NCBI GenBank assembly: GCA_022414725.1
Contig: CM039464.1
Coordinates: 56,201,336-56,265,335, forward strand
DNA length: 64,000 bases
Origin: Microglena sp. YARC
Lineage: Eukaryota; Chlorophyta; Chlorophyceae; Chlamydomonadales; Chlamydomonadaceae
Reading direction: 5' to 3'
Both the position numbers and the translations under genes were made by a program. Under the pieces are notes generated by a model that saw nothing but the letters and a program-made list of their open reading frames with translations, ran no database searches and was not told the origin of the DNA. Of this stretch, positions 1-10,580 are shown one piece after another. Numbering within the stretch: position 1 is the stretch's first letter; each line of letters begins with the position of its first letter.

Positions 1-489
1 CGTTGCTTGCGCTCTGGAGAGGATCGTAGATTTTGAGAACAGTTACGTCTCAAACATACAACCTTTTCCCATGGTGACTTTCCCCAGCTGAGGCGGACGG
101 GAGCGTTCCCTTAATACCACGCCCCCTCCAGGCGTTATCTTTCTTTTTTTTACGACTCAAACCGTAGATTTTAAAGTACCCTAGTACAACCATGCATGTA
201 TCCCCTGCTTTCTTTTATTTTATTTTAGTGTGATGCTAGAGCATTAATCCACCTTGTCACTGTCTTGGGTCTTACACGCCTCAGCATAGCTAGCGCCAAC
301 ATGTGGCACGAGGCACACCTATCGTCAACATAATCCACCTTGGCACTGTCAAGCCGCGGAGCACATTTGGAGTCCAATGGGGCACTAGGACCTGTGTGAG
401 GGTAATGTGAACAGCATCAGCAAACCGTAATCAGCATCATTAGAGTTTACCGTTGCTTCGCAGATGCAAAATTTGAAACCAGTTGCATC
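1..489. other. No gene seen; holds a SINE tail fragment
   Basis: No coding region is convincing here. Positions about 69-142 match the 3' part of the SINE at 7535-7750, ending in the shared tail TTAATACCACGCC then CCAGGCGTTAT. The rest is not recognised. Confidence 0.5.
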
Positions 490-607
490 CAGGCTACTAA
501 AAAGCGCGCGCTTTGGCAGCGCTTTTACATGCTGCCTTTTTGAGCCCCACTGCGCGTTTCCCGCAGTCTTTTAAACCCCCTGTGGGCGCAGCGCGCATTT
601 TTTGCGG
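490..607. mobile_element. Truncated CAGGGTA-family MITE
   Basis: Starts CAGGCTACTA and runs through the family's GCGCGCGC and CCCCTGTGGGCGCAGCGCGC blocks, then breaks off into a (GGGGGT)n tract at about 605-660, so the right terminal repeat is missing. Same family as 1160-1355, 39015-39177 and 45477-45666. Confidence 0.6.
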
Positions 608-859
608 GTGGGGGTGGGGGTGGGGGTGGGGGGGGCTAGGGGGGGCTAGGGCCAGATCTGGTTACACGTTTTGGCATGTCTCTAATCCGGTGCGCAGCCA
701 ACTGTAATCGGATTTGTTTTGCGTAGATCGTCAGTGGTGAAATAGAGCGGGGAATGTGCCGGTTACACTTGACTGCGTAGCTCAAACTATTGGCACCAAC
801 ACCAACACCATATTGGCTATTAAGGCCGGGAACGTTACTATGTTCTCACTTTAATACTG

Positions 860-2510
860 TATCCAGCCAAAATTGTTTTCTCGATTCAAAACACATATTG
901 CCACAATGTCCAACGCTGGTAAGAAATTGTATATGCCCTTATTTGGTTTCCAGCCTAGAACTGGCCGATATCGCATATTTTGCGCCCAAACAGACTCAAA
1001 TGTGCACACATATCATATTTCAGGAGTCTTACAAAATAAAATGTAGAAACACTGTTACTACCGGTATAGCAGGTCTATAGGTTGCACCCTTCCAGTATAT
1101 TTTACCCCTGTGGATTGGTTTAGAAGTTGAGAAGATCACACAAAATGGGAGATTTGATCCAGGGTAATTCAAAGCGCGCGCTTTGGCGCTTTTGAGCGCT
1201 GACTTTTTGACCCCCTCTGCGCTTTAAGTGCAGTTTTTTACAACTCCCTGTGGGCGCAGCAAGCAAATTTTGCGCTTTTTGCACTTAAAAGCGCAGTTTT
1301 GTTTGTCTTCAAGTGCGCTAAAGCGCTGGCCAATTTGGCATTTTGAAGTACCCTGGTTTGATCTGCAGAAGTACCATACAAAGCCATTCCCAGCCCTTAC
1401 TGGCTGGCTTACAGACCCGCAGCAATCGGAACGAGGGGGCAGAATCAGGGGATCCCCTGGGCGAAATCGCGCAGTTACTGACTATTAAACCTCAGGCAAT
1501 GTGATGGATGTCACAATTTGATGGCTATTGATCGATTCCCTAGCTCGATATGTGCTATGTGGAGCTCGCGACAGTCACTCGCGTACCCTCGTGTACCCTC
1601 GGCACTTTCGGGCAGCTTTCGCCACAAGGCATTGCAGGAGGTGAAATGACAATGCACACTCCGGAAATTGCTTCGCGATCGATTTCGCTTTTCAGAGAGT
1701 CATCGGAAAATAACGAACCAGACTTTGGCCCGGGGCGTCTAGTGATCGATTCCGGCGGTCGGGTGATCACTTCCGCCCCCACCCCTGCCCCCCACCCCCT
1801 ACCAACTTGCATGAGCCTGAAGCTATAATCCGAAGACGGAGTGGCAACAGGTATTTGAGTTGCGCATTCTCCATTTTCGCTCTTGACTTTCATATTCGCA
1901 AGTCAACATCCACATTTGGTATCTCTTGTACATCTTACACACTGACAGATACCTCTGGGCTGGTATCTTGATGGCAATGTCGGAAGTTGGGGAGCGGGGT
2001 GGTTGGGGTTTCCGAAACCAGATGCCCCGATACACCTTCCATCCGCCAGCCATGGCTGCAGGCCTCCAGCCATAAGCCACCCCACACCACTTCAACAGAC
2101 TCTCTCCTGCCGCTTCCATTATCATACACGATAAGCATTCATTACAAGCTCTTTACAAACATCTATCCATCTACAGTTCCCCATAGCCCGCTGTGACTCT
2201 GTTTTCTCCTACAAGATTACAAGTGCCCTATCCCCACGCCCCTCCCGCCCCTCCCCAACTCCACCTCTTCGCCATGATGAGCTCTTCATTAATCTTCCTT
2301 TTGGAGTCTCTTCTCGTAACTAGCAAGCGCGAGCCATGTTGGACGGATCCGTTCTCAGGTAAAAAATACACCAACAGACGAGCTGCGTATTTTGAAACCG
2401 CCAGCAAGAAAACAGAAGATAGCCATCAACCCTCACATTCCTCTCACTTCGCAGGCATCTCCATGCATTCAGCACCCGTGAGCGATACTCGGAAGTGGTT
2501 TGCAGGTAAG
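860..2510 (+). repeat. Long repeat, left copy of a distant inverted pair
   Basis: Matches the reverse complement of about 61380-63112 over most of its length. Shared landmarks are the TCCAACGCTGGTAAGAAATTG block (about 907), AAGATCACACAAAATGGGAG (about 1130), the GGAACGAGGG block (about 1430) and TGTTGGACGGATCCGTTCTC (about 2338). The two copies differ by one MITE each. No conserved reading frame was found; the nature of the repeat is unknown. Confidence 0.8.
1160..1355. mobile_element. hAT-like MITE with target duplication
   Basis: Terminal inverted repeats CAGGGTAATTCAAA and TTTTGAAGTACCCTG bound a 196-bp GC-patterned body. Flanks are ATTTGATC (1152-1159) and GTTTGATC (1356-1363), a 7 of 8 match to an 8-bp target duplication. 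The inverted copy at about 62560-62580 lacks the insert, which is direct evidence for insertion. An 8-bp duplication with CAGGG ends suggests a hAT relative; no transposase is present. Confidence 0.8.
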
Positions 2511-2906
2511 CACAAAGCCATACCCCGGCCGGGGCCGAAGAAAGAAACTTTGGATGGTGATGGGGGTCGGGCGCAGGTCCGGCCGCGACCGTCAGGTGTT
2601 GGTCGTTTCCTTTTCCATATCTTCAGCCACGCCGCTGCGCATTTCTGTTCTCTTATCTAGCGCGTGGCATTTCCAATACTTCCCCAACCCTGTGCCTATT
2701 GTGTTGCTCTGTACTTCCGACACGATTGCGTATTATTGGCGTGAGTGATCGCTGGGCATTTCGGATTGCAGGTGCAACATCCAACGGCCCAACTCGTGCA
2801 TTAGGGCACTTGCAAGGGTATCAAGGGTAATGACTGCTTGACAAACAGACAAACAAGCAAATAAACAAACCTCCTCCTCCTCCCTCCCTCCTCCGAATAC
2901 CTGCAG
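2511..2906. other. No certain gene; intron-like, C-rich and CAAAC-rich
   Basis: Contains a CAAACAAACAAG-type tract and CCTCCTCC runs just before the acceptor at 2906. The same arrangement (CAAAC-type tract then CCTCCC then exon) is seen on the minus strand at 44990-45290. No exon could be supported. Confidence 0.4.
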
Positions 2907-3130
2907 ATAGCAAGGAGGGCGTCGTACCCAGATCCTCCTCCCGTGCCTCGTCCTTGGCTCACCCAAAAGCCCCAAGCCCACCAGAATCATCCAAACTGAG
3001 CACTCTGCATCCTGGCGCCCATGCCAGTAGCAATGACAAGGCCCGCGCTTACGCAGCAGGTGCCAAAGCTGTACCGTGGCCGTCCAAGTTGGGCTCCTGG
3101 ACCATGGGTGTCAGTAGTCCCCCCTACTAG
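2907..3130 (+). CDS. Terminal exon of unknown Ser/Pro/Ala-rich protein (copy 1)
   Basis: An exon following acceptor CTGCAG (2901-2906) reads in phase 2 to a TAG at 3128-3130, giving about 74 residues with SKEGVV, HPKAPSPP, TLHPGAHASS and PSKLGSWTMG segments. A paralogue on the minus strand (44767-44990) keeps the same frame, length and stop position although the nucleotides differ at many sites, which supports real coding. No domain is recognised; the composition suggests a disordered C-terminus. The duplication continues past the stop to about 6530, interrupted by the LINE at 3233. Upstream exons were not identified. The alternative is a conserved non-coding repeat. Confidence 0.55.
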
Positions 3131-3221
3131 GGGGGTGCCCCAGGGCTTCTCTTTTCGGCCCAGAAATCTTCGGGCTTCGCGCTGGATCTGCCTAGAAGTT
3201 GACCAGAGAGGGCCTTTGATG

Positions 3222-3232
3222 ATGGTGTTGGT
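3222..3232 (+). repeat. Left target-site duplication of the LINE
   Basis: ATGGTGTTGGT, repeated exactly at 5672-5682 on the other side of the insertion. Confidence 0.8.
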
Positions 3233-4670
3233 CACTCTTTCTCCTTTTCTCTACCAAGCAGCAGCTGCTCTGGGCATTACTCACCATCGTACTTCTAACC
3301 CCCTTAGCTACGACCAAAGCCTCACCAGCTTCTCTTCTACCAGCCCTGCTGATCAGCTCTTTGGCTCCAACCAAGACCCCTTTCTTACCATCTGGACTGG
3401 GGGCTCACTGGTGGACATTCCTAACTCCACGACACAAGCACACCAAGCTCTAAGGTGGGCCCTAGCCAGTGCTGACCATGCTGAAAATACTCTCAGCCCT
3501 ACCTGCACCCTGATGCTCCTCCCTGACGACCTTGCTGCCCCTTACAAAACCCTCCTCCACCACTCCTGGATTCACTATATTGACTCCAGACCGCAGTCTG
3601 AATTTTATACTACCTCTGAAATTTGGCTTGGCAGCAAATCTCACACTCCACCCTCCACCCACAAACTACACCTCATCCTTATATGCAACCCCCACAGCCA
3701 AGATACCTATTTTCCTAAACTCCCAAATTTTATTGACCAATGGACATACTACATGCAAAGCCTCTCCTCATCCTGGGAGCCCTCTACTATCACTCCACCT
3801 CCCACTCTTACCTTCTCTGACATTGTCATTACTTACCCCCGGAAACTCAAATCTCTTGCCAAAAATCCTTGGCAAACTCCACTCCACCAACACCCTCCTC
3901 CCTCTCTTCTTACCACTACTCACTCTTGTCTTCACCTAGCTACCCCCTCCTCAGGCCTCCAGGTCTACACAGATGGTAGCCTAATAAAAGGTAAACCAGG
4001 GCACCCTAGTAAAATAGTTGCTGCAGTATATGTCCCGGCTGCAGGACAAAGCTACACCATCAACCCTGGGGGAATAGGGGCCACCAAAACTAACAACAGG
4101 GCAGAACTGGTAGCCATCCACCAAGCCCTTCTCAACATTGACTACGACAAATCCCTTACACTCCATACAGACAGCCTCTGCTCTCTTCAACTTATTAAAA
4201 AAATGATTCATGACCCTACCACAACAACCCGTTCCATTCATATTGAACTTCTGCAATCTATTCAAAAACACCTCATTCAACGCATCCTGCATGGCTCACA
4301 CACCACTCTTTGTAAAGTCCGTTCCCACACAGGTATCCTTGGAAATGACAGGGCAGACATTCTGGCACGCAAGGCAGCTGAGCACCTTGCCTCCACCAAT
4401 TTTACTGACAACACTGGGGAAATCCCCCGCCACAATGTCTACTGGCCCACAGTTCAACCTCCTCGCACACCCATGGGAGATATTCCCCCACGCATCCTAG
4501 CACCTAACCTTACACAAGGTATCACCTCTAACCTGCCCACTAGCTGCCACCTTGGCCAACACCCTCTTAAAGGGATTTATGCAACCACCTGGGCTGATAA
4601 CACTCCCCACCAACTTCCTCATGCAAGTAACAAATTTTGGACCTCAACCCTTATCCAACATAAAAACTAA
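3233..4670 (+). pseudogene. LINE ORF fragment: linker plus RNase H domain
   Basis: The open frame starts inside the host repeat (from 3021) but element sequence begins at 3233. RNase H is clear from nucleotides about 3960 to 4380: VYTDGS, then NNRAELVAI, LHTDSLCSLQ and HTGILGNDRAD supply the D-E-D-D metal-binding set. The region before it (about 3400-3950) is Pro/Ser/Thr-rich with LRWALASADH and LHLILICNP segments that I do not recognise. The frame stops at 4668-4670 where downstream coding continues in another frame, so this is a broken copy. RNase H here would remove RNA from the cDNA hybrid during retrotransposition. Confidence 0.85.
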
Positions 4671-5418
4671 ATTCCACATCCTTAAAGCCCGCTGGGGTAG
4701 ACTGTGGAACCGTAAACTTGCATTCCGCTGGAAACTCCTTATATTACAAGCACTCACCCACCCACGAACTCCCTATGCCCCATTTGCCACACCTGTGAGG
4801 ACGGAGCGGGCCACATCCTGGCGGGCTGCACACACCGGACTTTCAAGGGGCTCTATATCAAGAGACATGACGCCGCAGTGCGACTCATCCACAAGGCCAT
4901 TTGCACCGGAGCCCTGGGATCCCGCAGAATGATCATGGACGCTGGCAAGGAAGAGGACCTCCCCAGGGGGGTCCTGGGCAAACGTCTCCCTGACTGGTTA
5001 CGCCCCTCCACTATTACTGTAGCGGACTGGAAGAGAAATGAGACCTGATCTTGCCGTCCTACCTGACATAGACTCTCCTACCTGTATGTCTGATAAAGAA
5101 CTCTGGGTTCTTGAGCTTGGATACTGCTCTGATACCAACCATGCTACTAAGTTTATCACTAAACACGCCCAGCATGTTGAATTAGTAAATGGCCTTAGAT
5201 CGGCTGGATACCTCGTTCACTTTGAAGTTATCACCGTTGGAACAACTGGTACTATTCCAACCTCTTTTTTGACTTCTATGACCACTCTTGGACTTCAGAG
5301 ATCATGTGCCCTCAAACTGGCGGACACAGTCCACTCCCACACCATCACTAGCTTTCAAAGTATTTTACAGTGCAGACGTTTTATGGAAGCACACCCCGGG
5401 TCGATACCCGGGGACTAG
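4671..5418 (+). pseudogene. LINE ORF fragment: zinc knuckle and restriction-like endonuclease
   Basis: From 4776 the sequence reads CPICHTC then GHILAGCTH, a CCHC-type knuckle typical of the C-terminus of non-LTR polyproteins. It is followed by a basic segment to about 5036. A one-base shift at about 5035 separates this from the frame 5038-5418, which reads RPDLAVL, then LWVLELGYCSD, then KFITKHAQH. This matches the RPD...E/D...K layout of the PD-(D/E)XK endonuclease of R2/NeSL/Dualen-type elements. The frame ends at a TAG at 5416-5418. About 250 bp of 3' untranslated region follow, up to the target duplication. Confidence 0.75.
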
Positions 5419-5671
5419 CACACAGACCGTCCCCCCTCTCAGGTTTTGTCTTGCCAGCTGCATTGTGTCGGTGCTTCCCAACCGGGGTGAAAAAACCCCG
5501 TATTAAGCTGCACTGGCATGATGTGGCTACGGTGCCTGCCGGTCAGGCATCGGTGGTAATTCTTTTTACTGAGATGGCCCTACGGTGACTATAGCTAGCT
5601 CCGGCTTACGCTATGGTGTCCTTAACTTCACGTCCTGTGAGTAACGGTTCTACACGGATGTAACAATTTCA

Positions 5672-5682
5672 ATGGTGTTGGT
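5672..5682 (+). repeat. Right target-site duplication of the LINE
   Basis: ATGGTGTTGGT, identical to 3222-3232. Confidence 0.8.
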
Positions 5683-6530
5683 GGTAGTTAATTTGATTAC
5701 AGTGATCAGGGACAGCGATTATGACTAGCTAGTCCTAGCTACAGAGAGGTATGTACCGTATGCTATTGTATACATATTGAGGAGAGTGATGCTGATGAGG
5801 AATGCTGATGAGAGTATGTGACCATTCCAAGATATATACATCCGCGTGTATATCAACTGCACGCACCTTTAGTAATAGCACACGGTTTGGCAAACGACCC
5901 TTTGCCAAACCGTTTCTTACTCGAACCTGAGTCCAGTGCAGGTGTTTGTCCGTTGCCAAGTTAAGATTACTATTGTACTCGGCAGTACACTGGTTCGAAT
6001 TGTTTTAATCGCCTAATAAAGGCAGCGCTCGACTTAACCTAGCCCCTCCCTTTCTCCTTCCCTCCCTAACTGCATTGGCATGGATAGAGTTGGAGAGTGG
6101 GGAGAGTATTCCCTTCTGGGTTGTGCGATGTAGTGAACATTGTATAAACGCGCTCTTAGACAAGAAATCATTTGTTCCTGATTTTAATTTAATTGTTACA
6201 TGGATTTACTCCAAGCACTTGATGGTCAACTAGCCCACCTCTGCTCCCGAGTACAATTTATTTTTTACATACTACGGTACTTGGTCAGCCAGTGTGCCAG
6301 CCCACCTCTGCTCCTTATTTAATTCAATTGTTACATGGATTTACTCCAAGCACTGTGTGGGCAGCCAGTCCACCTCTGCTCCTTATTTAATTCAATTGTT
6401 ACATGGATTTACTCCAAGCACTGTATGGGCAGCCAGTCCACCTTTGGTCCTTATTTAATTCAATTGTTACACGGTTTTACAGCAAGTTTGAACAGACTAC
6501 TTTGTGAACATATTACATGTAGCAAGGAAA
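5683..6530 (+). repeat. Right half of the LINE-split repeat, with internal tandem units
   Basis: Matches the reverse complement of about 43925-44650: GTGGTAGTTAA at the junction, GAGAGTGATGCTGATGAG, the GGTTTGGCAAA block, GTTGGAGAGTGGGGAGAGTA. At about 6190-6480 it holds three to four units of about 80 bp with TTACATGGATTTACTCCAAG and CAGCCAGTCCACCT. The minus-strand copy has similar units with TGGCTGACCATCCAGT. Confidence 0.75.
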
Positions 6531-6989
6531 TGTAATAAGAACATGTAATGAAAACGACTATTTGTCAACTAAATTTCAGATCTCAACTTGAGTCAGTTCC
6601 AGCCATGGACCCCCTTGCCAATTAAATGTTGCCACGCTTTTCGGATACCTATTTAAAGGGAAATGGAACCATCTGCCAATACTTGTTCCTGCCATTACTT
6701 TAGCACGTACGGTATATAGGGATTCTTAGCATACATCCTTAGCTGCTATGGTTCCGATTGGTTGAACATGATCTATCAGCCTAGGGTTGGCTATAGCTGT
6801 CATAGTGAGACTCGATATATGCTTACAAGGGAAAGCTAGTATATGTAGGTCTACACAGGGCCTGCCGTTTTCCCCCAACTTGCAGCACTAGCTATAGACT
6901 GGAGGGATTAGATGTGATGAATTACATTACTGGTTGTTTCTGTGATAGTGGGCTTGTGAGTGCTTGTCTCTTGTTATACGCTATGTTAC
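6531..6989. other. No feature seen
   Basis: AT-rich unique-looking sequence without a supported gene, repeat or RNA. Confidence 0.4.
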
Positions 6990-7155
6990 AGTTCAGGGGT
7001 TGGCCAAATATGCTGAAGGGACTTGCCCAACCGCGACATGAAGGGCTACCAAGAAAAATAATTGATGAACTAACCCCCAAATAATCGTTTACCGACGGGG
7101 TCCCTAAGTTCGTGCTACAGTGATAATCTAATTCTACAACAAATATAACATCAAC
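6990..7155 (+). repeat. Dispersed repeat, direct partner of 42050-42210
   Basis: Shares CTTGCCCAACCGCGACA-like, GAACTAACCCCCAAATAATCG-like and GTGCTACAGTGATAATCTAA-like blocks with 42050-42210 in the same orientation. Function unknown. Confidence 0.65.
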
Positions 7156-7534
7156 ATCCCACATGGGATAATGATATAATCGTGTGATTCTTGTCGTTTT
7201 TTAAAAACAATGCATAAGGTATTTCCATCCTTCAAAGGAATCAGGATTCATGACCAGCTGCAAACCTGGAGTCTTTATCAACACATTCAGGCTCAATTTT
7301 CAGTTTCTCAAAACACATGTCTATCCTCAGAGTATAAAGGACATTCTAGCATAAAATGCATTTCATCTTCTACCACTCTTCTACCATCAACCACTATATC
7401 GCAGCACCTGCAGATTCTACCAAAACGAGAGGTACTCCTATCTGATCCAACAGGCAAATTGTGAGCTCACAGAGGTAGTCTTGCTATGAATTCAATAGCA
7501 TCCCTGTGATTGAATAACGAAAGTCATGCGCTCA
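7156..7534. other. No feature seen
   Basis: No convincing exon or repeat. The open frame at 7210-7464 has no recognisable content. Confidence 0.35.
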
Positions 7535-7750
7535 CAAGAAAGGTACCTAACGGCCTCTCTGCTCTGCTTGTAGCAATCATGCTCTTTGAACGAAGAAGGT
7601 TCCAGGTTAAAATCCCTACGGGTGCGCTTCAGTGTTCGCGGTCGCTGTCAACCGCCATGGTAGCTTTGTCCAGGTCAAGGAGCAGCCCGCTCCCTGCTGC
7701 CGAAAGACAGGGCTCCCTTAATACCACGCCCTACCAGGCGTTATCATTAC
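7535..7750 (+). mobile_element. tRNA-derived SINE
   Basis: A tRNA-like head (A-box-like TACCTAACGGCCTCTC, B-box-like GGTTAAAATCC at about 7603) is followed by a body containing CGGTCGCTGTCAACCGCCATGG and a tail TTAATACCACGCCC then CAGGCGTTATC. The same body and tail occur inverted at 9375-9550, 15165-15355 and 38748-38945. Confidence 0.65.
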
Positions 7751-7779
7751 TGTAGTAATCATCCCAAGTCGGCTCAGAT

Positions 7780-7852
7780 GGAAGTCTTACGGTCACAATA
7801 ACGGTTCCTAACGGCCTCTCTGTACTGCATGCAGCATTCATAGCAAGTCAGC
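7780..7852 (-). repeat. Echo of the prolyl 4-hydroxylase final exon
   Basis: Downstream partial copy of the last exon: on the minus strand it repeats the segment ending GACCGTAAGACTTCCATCTGA, which matches the true end of the exon at 7853-7880 (GACCGCAAGACTTTCATCTGA). An in-register tandem duplication of about 75 bp. Confidence 0.7.
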
Positions 7853-8042
7853 TCAGATGAAAGTCTTGCGGTCATAGGACAGATACCCAGCTTCCTCTCT
7901 GTTGCGGTTGTAGCACTCATCACCAGTTAGATCACCACAAGCCTCACAAGCCTTACAAGAGGCTCGGCAGTGGCCACTGGGCCCAGTCATGAATGCTGGG
8001 TTCTTCTCACACTCCCCCTTATCGGTCCACAGGGCACAGCTC
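7853..8042 (-). CDS. Prolyl 4-hydroxylase gene, last exon: ShKT domain
   Basis: After the acceptor CCCAG (minus strand, at 8043-8047) this exon reads in phase 1 to a TGA at 7853-7855. It encodes CALWTDKGECEKNPAFM, then HCRASCKACEAC, the Cys spacing and the WxxxGEC..NP.FM core of a ShKT domain. The first Cys of the domain is probably the one in PGECSD at the end of the previous exon. ShKT domains follow the catalytic domain in many green-algal prolyl 4-hydroxylases and are thought to aid substrate or partner binding in the secretory pathway. About 28 residues follow the domain. Upstream, seven partial copies of the exon start lie in the intron. Confidence 0.75.
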
Positions 8043-9235
8043 CTGGGTGGGTGGATGTGGGTGGGTGGGTGGGTGGGGTGTGTGTGTGGGTGGGTGGATG
8101 TGGATGGGTGGTGTGGGTGGGTGGGTTGGAGTAGGAGAAGAGTGCATCACCCATCACTGGGCCTAGTCATGAATGCTGGGTTCTTCTCACACTCCCCCTT
8201 ATCGGTCCACAGGGCACAGCTCCTGGGGTGTGTATATGTGGGTGGGGTGGGGGTGGGGGGGGTATATGTGGTGGGGTGGGGTGGGGGTAGGGGTATATGT
8301 GGGTGGGGTGGGGGTGGGGGTGGGGGTGGGGGGGGGTATATGTGGGTGGGTGGTGTGGAAGAGTGGGTGGGAGAGTGGGTGGTGTGCGTGGGTGGGAGAG
8401 GTTGGGGGCTTGTGTTCGTGATTGAGACTGTGTTTGTGTTGTTATGGGGTTGTGTTGGGAGTAGCGTGGGGAGAGGGGTACGGGTAGGGGTGGCGTGGGT
8501 CGTGATGTGCGTCGAGCAAGTTGGAGTAGGAGAAGAGTGCATCACCCATCACTGGGACGAGTCATGAATGCTGGGTTCTTCTCACACTCCCCCTTATTGG
8601 CCCACAGGGCACAACCCTTGGTGGGTGGATGTGGGTGGGTGATGTGGGTTGTTGGTGTGGGTGGGTTGGAGTAGGAGAAGAGTGCATCACCCATCACTGG
8701 GCCCGGTCATGAATGCTGGGTTCTTCTCACACTCCCCCTTATCGGCCCACAGGGCACAACCCTTGGTGGGTGGATGTGGGTGGGTGATGTGGGTGGGTGG
8801 TGTGGGTTGTTGGTTTGGGTGGGTTGGAGTAGGAGAAGAGTGCATCACCCATCACTGGGATGGGTCATGAATGCTGGGTTCTTCTCACACTCCCCCTTAT
8901 CGGCTCACAGGGCACAAACCTTGGTGGGTGGATGTGGGTGGGTGATGTGGGTGGGTGGTGTGGGTTGTTGGTGTGGGTGGGTTGGAGTAGGAGAAGAGTG
9001 CATCACCCATCACTGGGCCCGGTCATGAATGCTGGGTTCTTCTCACACTCCCCCTTATCGGCCCACAGGGCACAACCCTTGGTGGGTGGATGTGGGTGGG
9101 TGGTGTGGGTTGTTGGTGTGGGTGGGTTGGAGTAGGAGAAGAGTGCATCACCCATCACTGGGACGGGTCATGAATGCTGGGTTCTTCTCACACTCCCCCT
9201 TATCGGCCCACAGGGTACAGCTCCCGCACAAGGCA
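8043..9235 (-). repeat. Tandem echoes of the ShKT exon acceptor edge
   Basis: Six or so units of about 145-180 bp (one longer) contain, on the minus strand, a GT/CCCACA-rich intron tract, the first half of the ShKT exon (through NPAFM), and a segment resembling part of the preceding hydroxylase exon (GGGTGATGCACTCTTCTCC against GGGTGATGCACTCTTGTTC). Most copies meet stops soon after. The units start near 8167, 8561, 8705, 8865, 9022 and 9167. Some could be spliced as alternative exons, but none gives a complete domain. Confidence 0.75.
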
Positions 9236-9374
9236 AAGGAGAGGGTCAGAGGGATGCTAATGCTAATAACTACCAAAACAACCCAAATCAACCCCCCAAA
9301 ACCCAAAACACTCCCCCTCTAGGTGTCTTTAATGAAAGCCAAACTAACCAAACCATACCTATTCAAAGTAATGA

Positions 9375-9550
9375 TAACGCCTGGTGGGGTGTGGTATTAA
9401 GGGAGCCCCGTCTTACGGTGTTAGGGAATGGGATGCTACTTTACCTGGACAAAGCTGTCATGGCGGTTGACAGCGACTGCGAACACTAAATATCACCCGT
9501 GGGGGTTCGAATTGGCAACTTCTTCGTTCTTTCTAGGAGCTCACCATTGA
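9375..9550 (-). mobile_element. tRNA-derived SINE in hydroxylase intron
   Basis: Inverted copy of the 7535-7750 family: ACGCCTGGTGGGGTGTGGT at the left end, CATGGCGGTTGACAGCGACTG in the middle, and a degraded B box near GGGGTTCGAATTGG. Confidence 0.6.
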
Positions 9551-9847
9551 GTCATTCGTCGGAACAGGGATTGTCAGAGCGAGGCAAGAGAAGCCAAGGA
9601 TGGATTTGTATTTTTAAATCTGAAAGTTCTTTCCTTCTAGGCTTTATGGCTTTAGGCCCCTCTCCAGGACAGCGTTTTATAAGCTTCTTATAAGCCTTCT
9701 ATAGCTTTTTAGGGTAACCTATTTTAACCACATTTTATCGCAACAATTTCGCCAAAACGGGGTCGAACCTAGCGATCGCTATATATAGCGGGGAAACATC
9801 CCTGATGCTGATGATGGCTGTGTGCTAGGGTCAATGCCCACACATTT

Positions 9848-9899
9848 GCAGGGAAAGGCTAAGATAGTTAATATGAATGAATACTTTGAGTGAATGTTA
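9848..9899 (+). repeat. 52-bp perfect direct repeat, copy 1
   Basis: Begins GCAGGGAAAGGCTAAGATAG and ends GAGTGAATGTTA. Identical to 10112-10163; 212 bp lie between the copies. Confidence 0.85.
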
Positions 9900-10111
9900 A
9901 GTGTAAGCAGCGTCCCGTCTGGGTCCTTTCTGCCACGCGCGCTGTCTAGCCAGGGTCTAGACCCTGCTGTCTTTACCCTGATCCCACCACTGGTGTTTTC
10001 CCTTAAGAGGGTTTCCCCAGTGATTCAACAATTCTCATCTTGCGTAAAAAGATTGGGCAGCGTTTGATCCGCTGCGAGTATCTCTCCACTCTTGAAGTGT
10101 ATAAGCTGATA

Positions 10112-10163
10112 GCAGGGAAAGGCTAAGATAGTTAATATGAATGAATACTTTGAGTGAATGTTA
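10112..10163 (+). repeat. 52-bp perfect direct repeat, copy 2
   Basis: Identical to 9848-9899. The intervening DNA could be a small insertion, or the pair a tandem-duplication remnant. Confidence 0.85.
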
Positions 10164-10315
10164 GATAATATTAGACTGACGAGCTGTCTCACCAGATTTT
10201 GAATATTTGAAAAACTTATATTATTGTGACACTAATTAATATTCAGTTAATATTAGTTTTTTTTCACACACTAATATTAAGTTGCCGTTCCCTACACATT
10301 TGTGCCGGTACTTAC

Positions 10316-10580
10316 TTAGTTCCAGATGCATCAGAGCACTCTCCAGGGTCCACGTCATCCCCCGCTGCTTCGTTGTTGAAGGTGGATGGACGAAAGGGCA
10401 GCGTGTGGGACCACACCGTGGCCGTCCACTTCACTCCTTCACCACGGGGCAGCCCGTGTGCAGGCGAGGCAGAGGGTCATGCTGACCATCCGGCAGGTTG
10501 GAGTAGAACAAGAGTGCATCACCCATCATGGGCTTGAACGCGATGTGGCCCCTAGCACACTCGGAGAAGGGGCCCAGAGA
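10316..10580 (-). CDS. Prolyl 4-hydroxylase, catalytic C-terminal exon (frameshifted)
   Basis: Minus-strand exon between acceptor CCCCAG (10581-10586) and donor GTAAGT (10310-10315). It reads [36 protein letters not shown], then, one base out of frame, KWTATVW. These are hallmark strings of the Fe(II)/2-oxoglutarate prolyl 4-hydroxylase core: the second His ligand (LH.GCPV) and the 2-oxoglutarate-binding Lys (KW.AT). The enzyme hydroxylates proline in secreted, collagen-like or hydroxyproline-rich cell-wall proteins. The frameshift lies at about 10430-10435, just after GCPVV. It may be a sequencing error or a real lesion. The exon ends in a PGECSD segment that leads into the ShKT exon. Confidence 0.85.

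Larger units (their letters stand above)
3233..5671 (+). mobile_element. 5'-truncated non-LTR retrotransposon (RNase H + CCHC + RLE)
   Basis: A 2439-bp insertion bounded by an 11-bp duplication. It interrupts a repeat whose uninterrupted copy runs through TTATGATGGTGTTGGTGGT on the minus strand near 44660. Coding order is an unrecognised about 230-residue region, an RNase H domain, a zinc knuckle and a restriction-like endonuclease. No reverse transcriptase is present, so the copy is 5' truncated. RNase H combined with a restriction-like endonuclease recalls the Dualen/RandI elements of green algae; that assignment is inference. At least two frameshifts make it inactive. Confidence 0.85.
9551..10315 (-). 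other. Intron of the hydroxylase gene
   Basis: No coding sequence is seen between the donor at 10310-10315 and the SINE. It contains a perfect 52-bp direct repeat (9848-9899 and 10112-10163). Confidence 0.5.

Noticed and set aside
2193..2660. 155-residue open frame in the left long repeat
   Set aside because: Its frame is not kept in the inverted copy at 61380-61700 and its content has no protein-like pattern.
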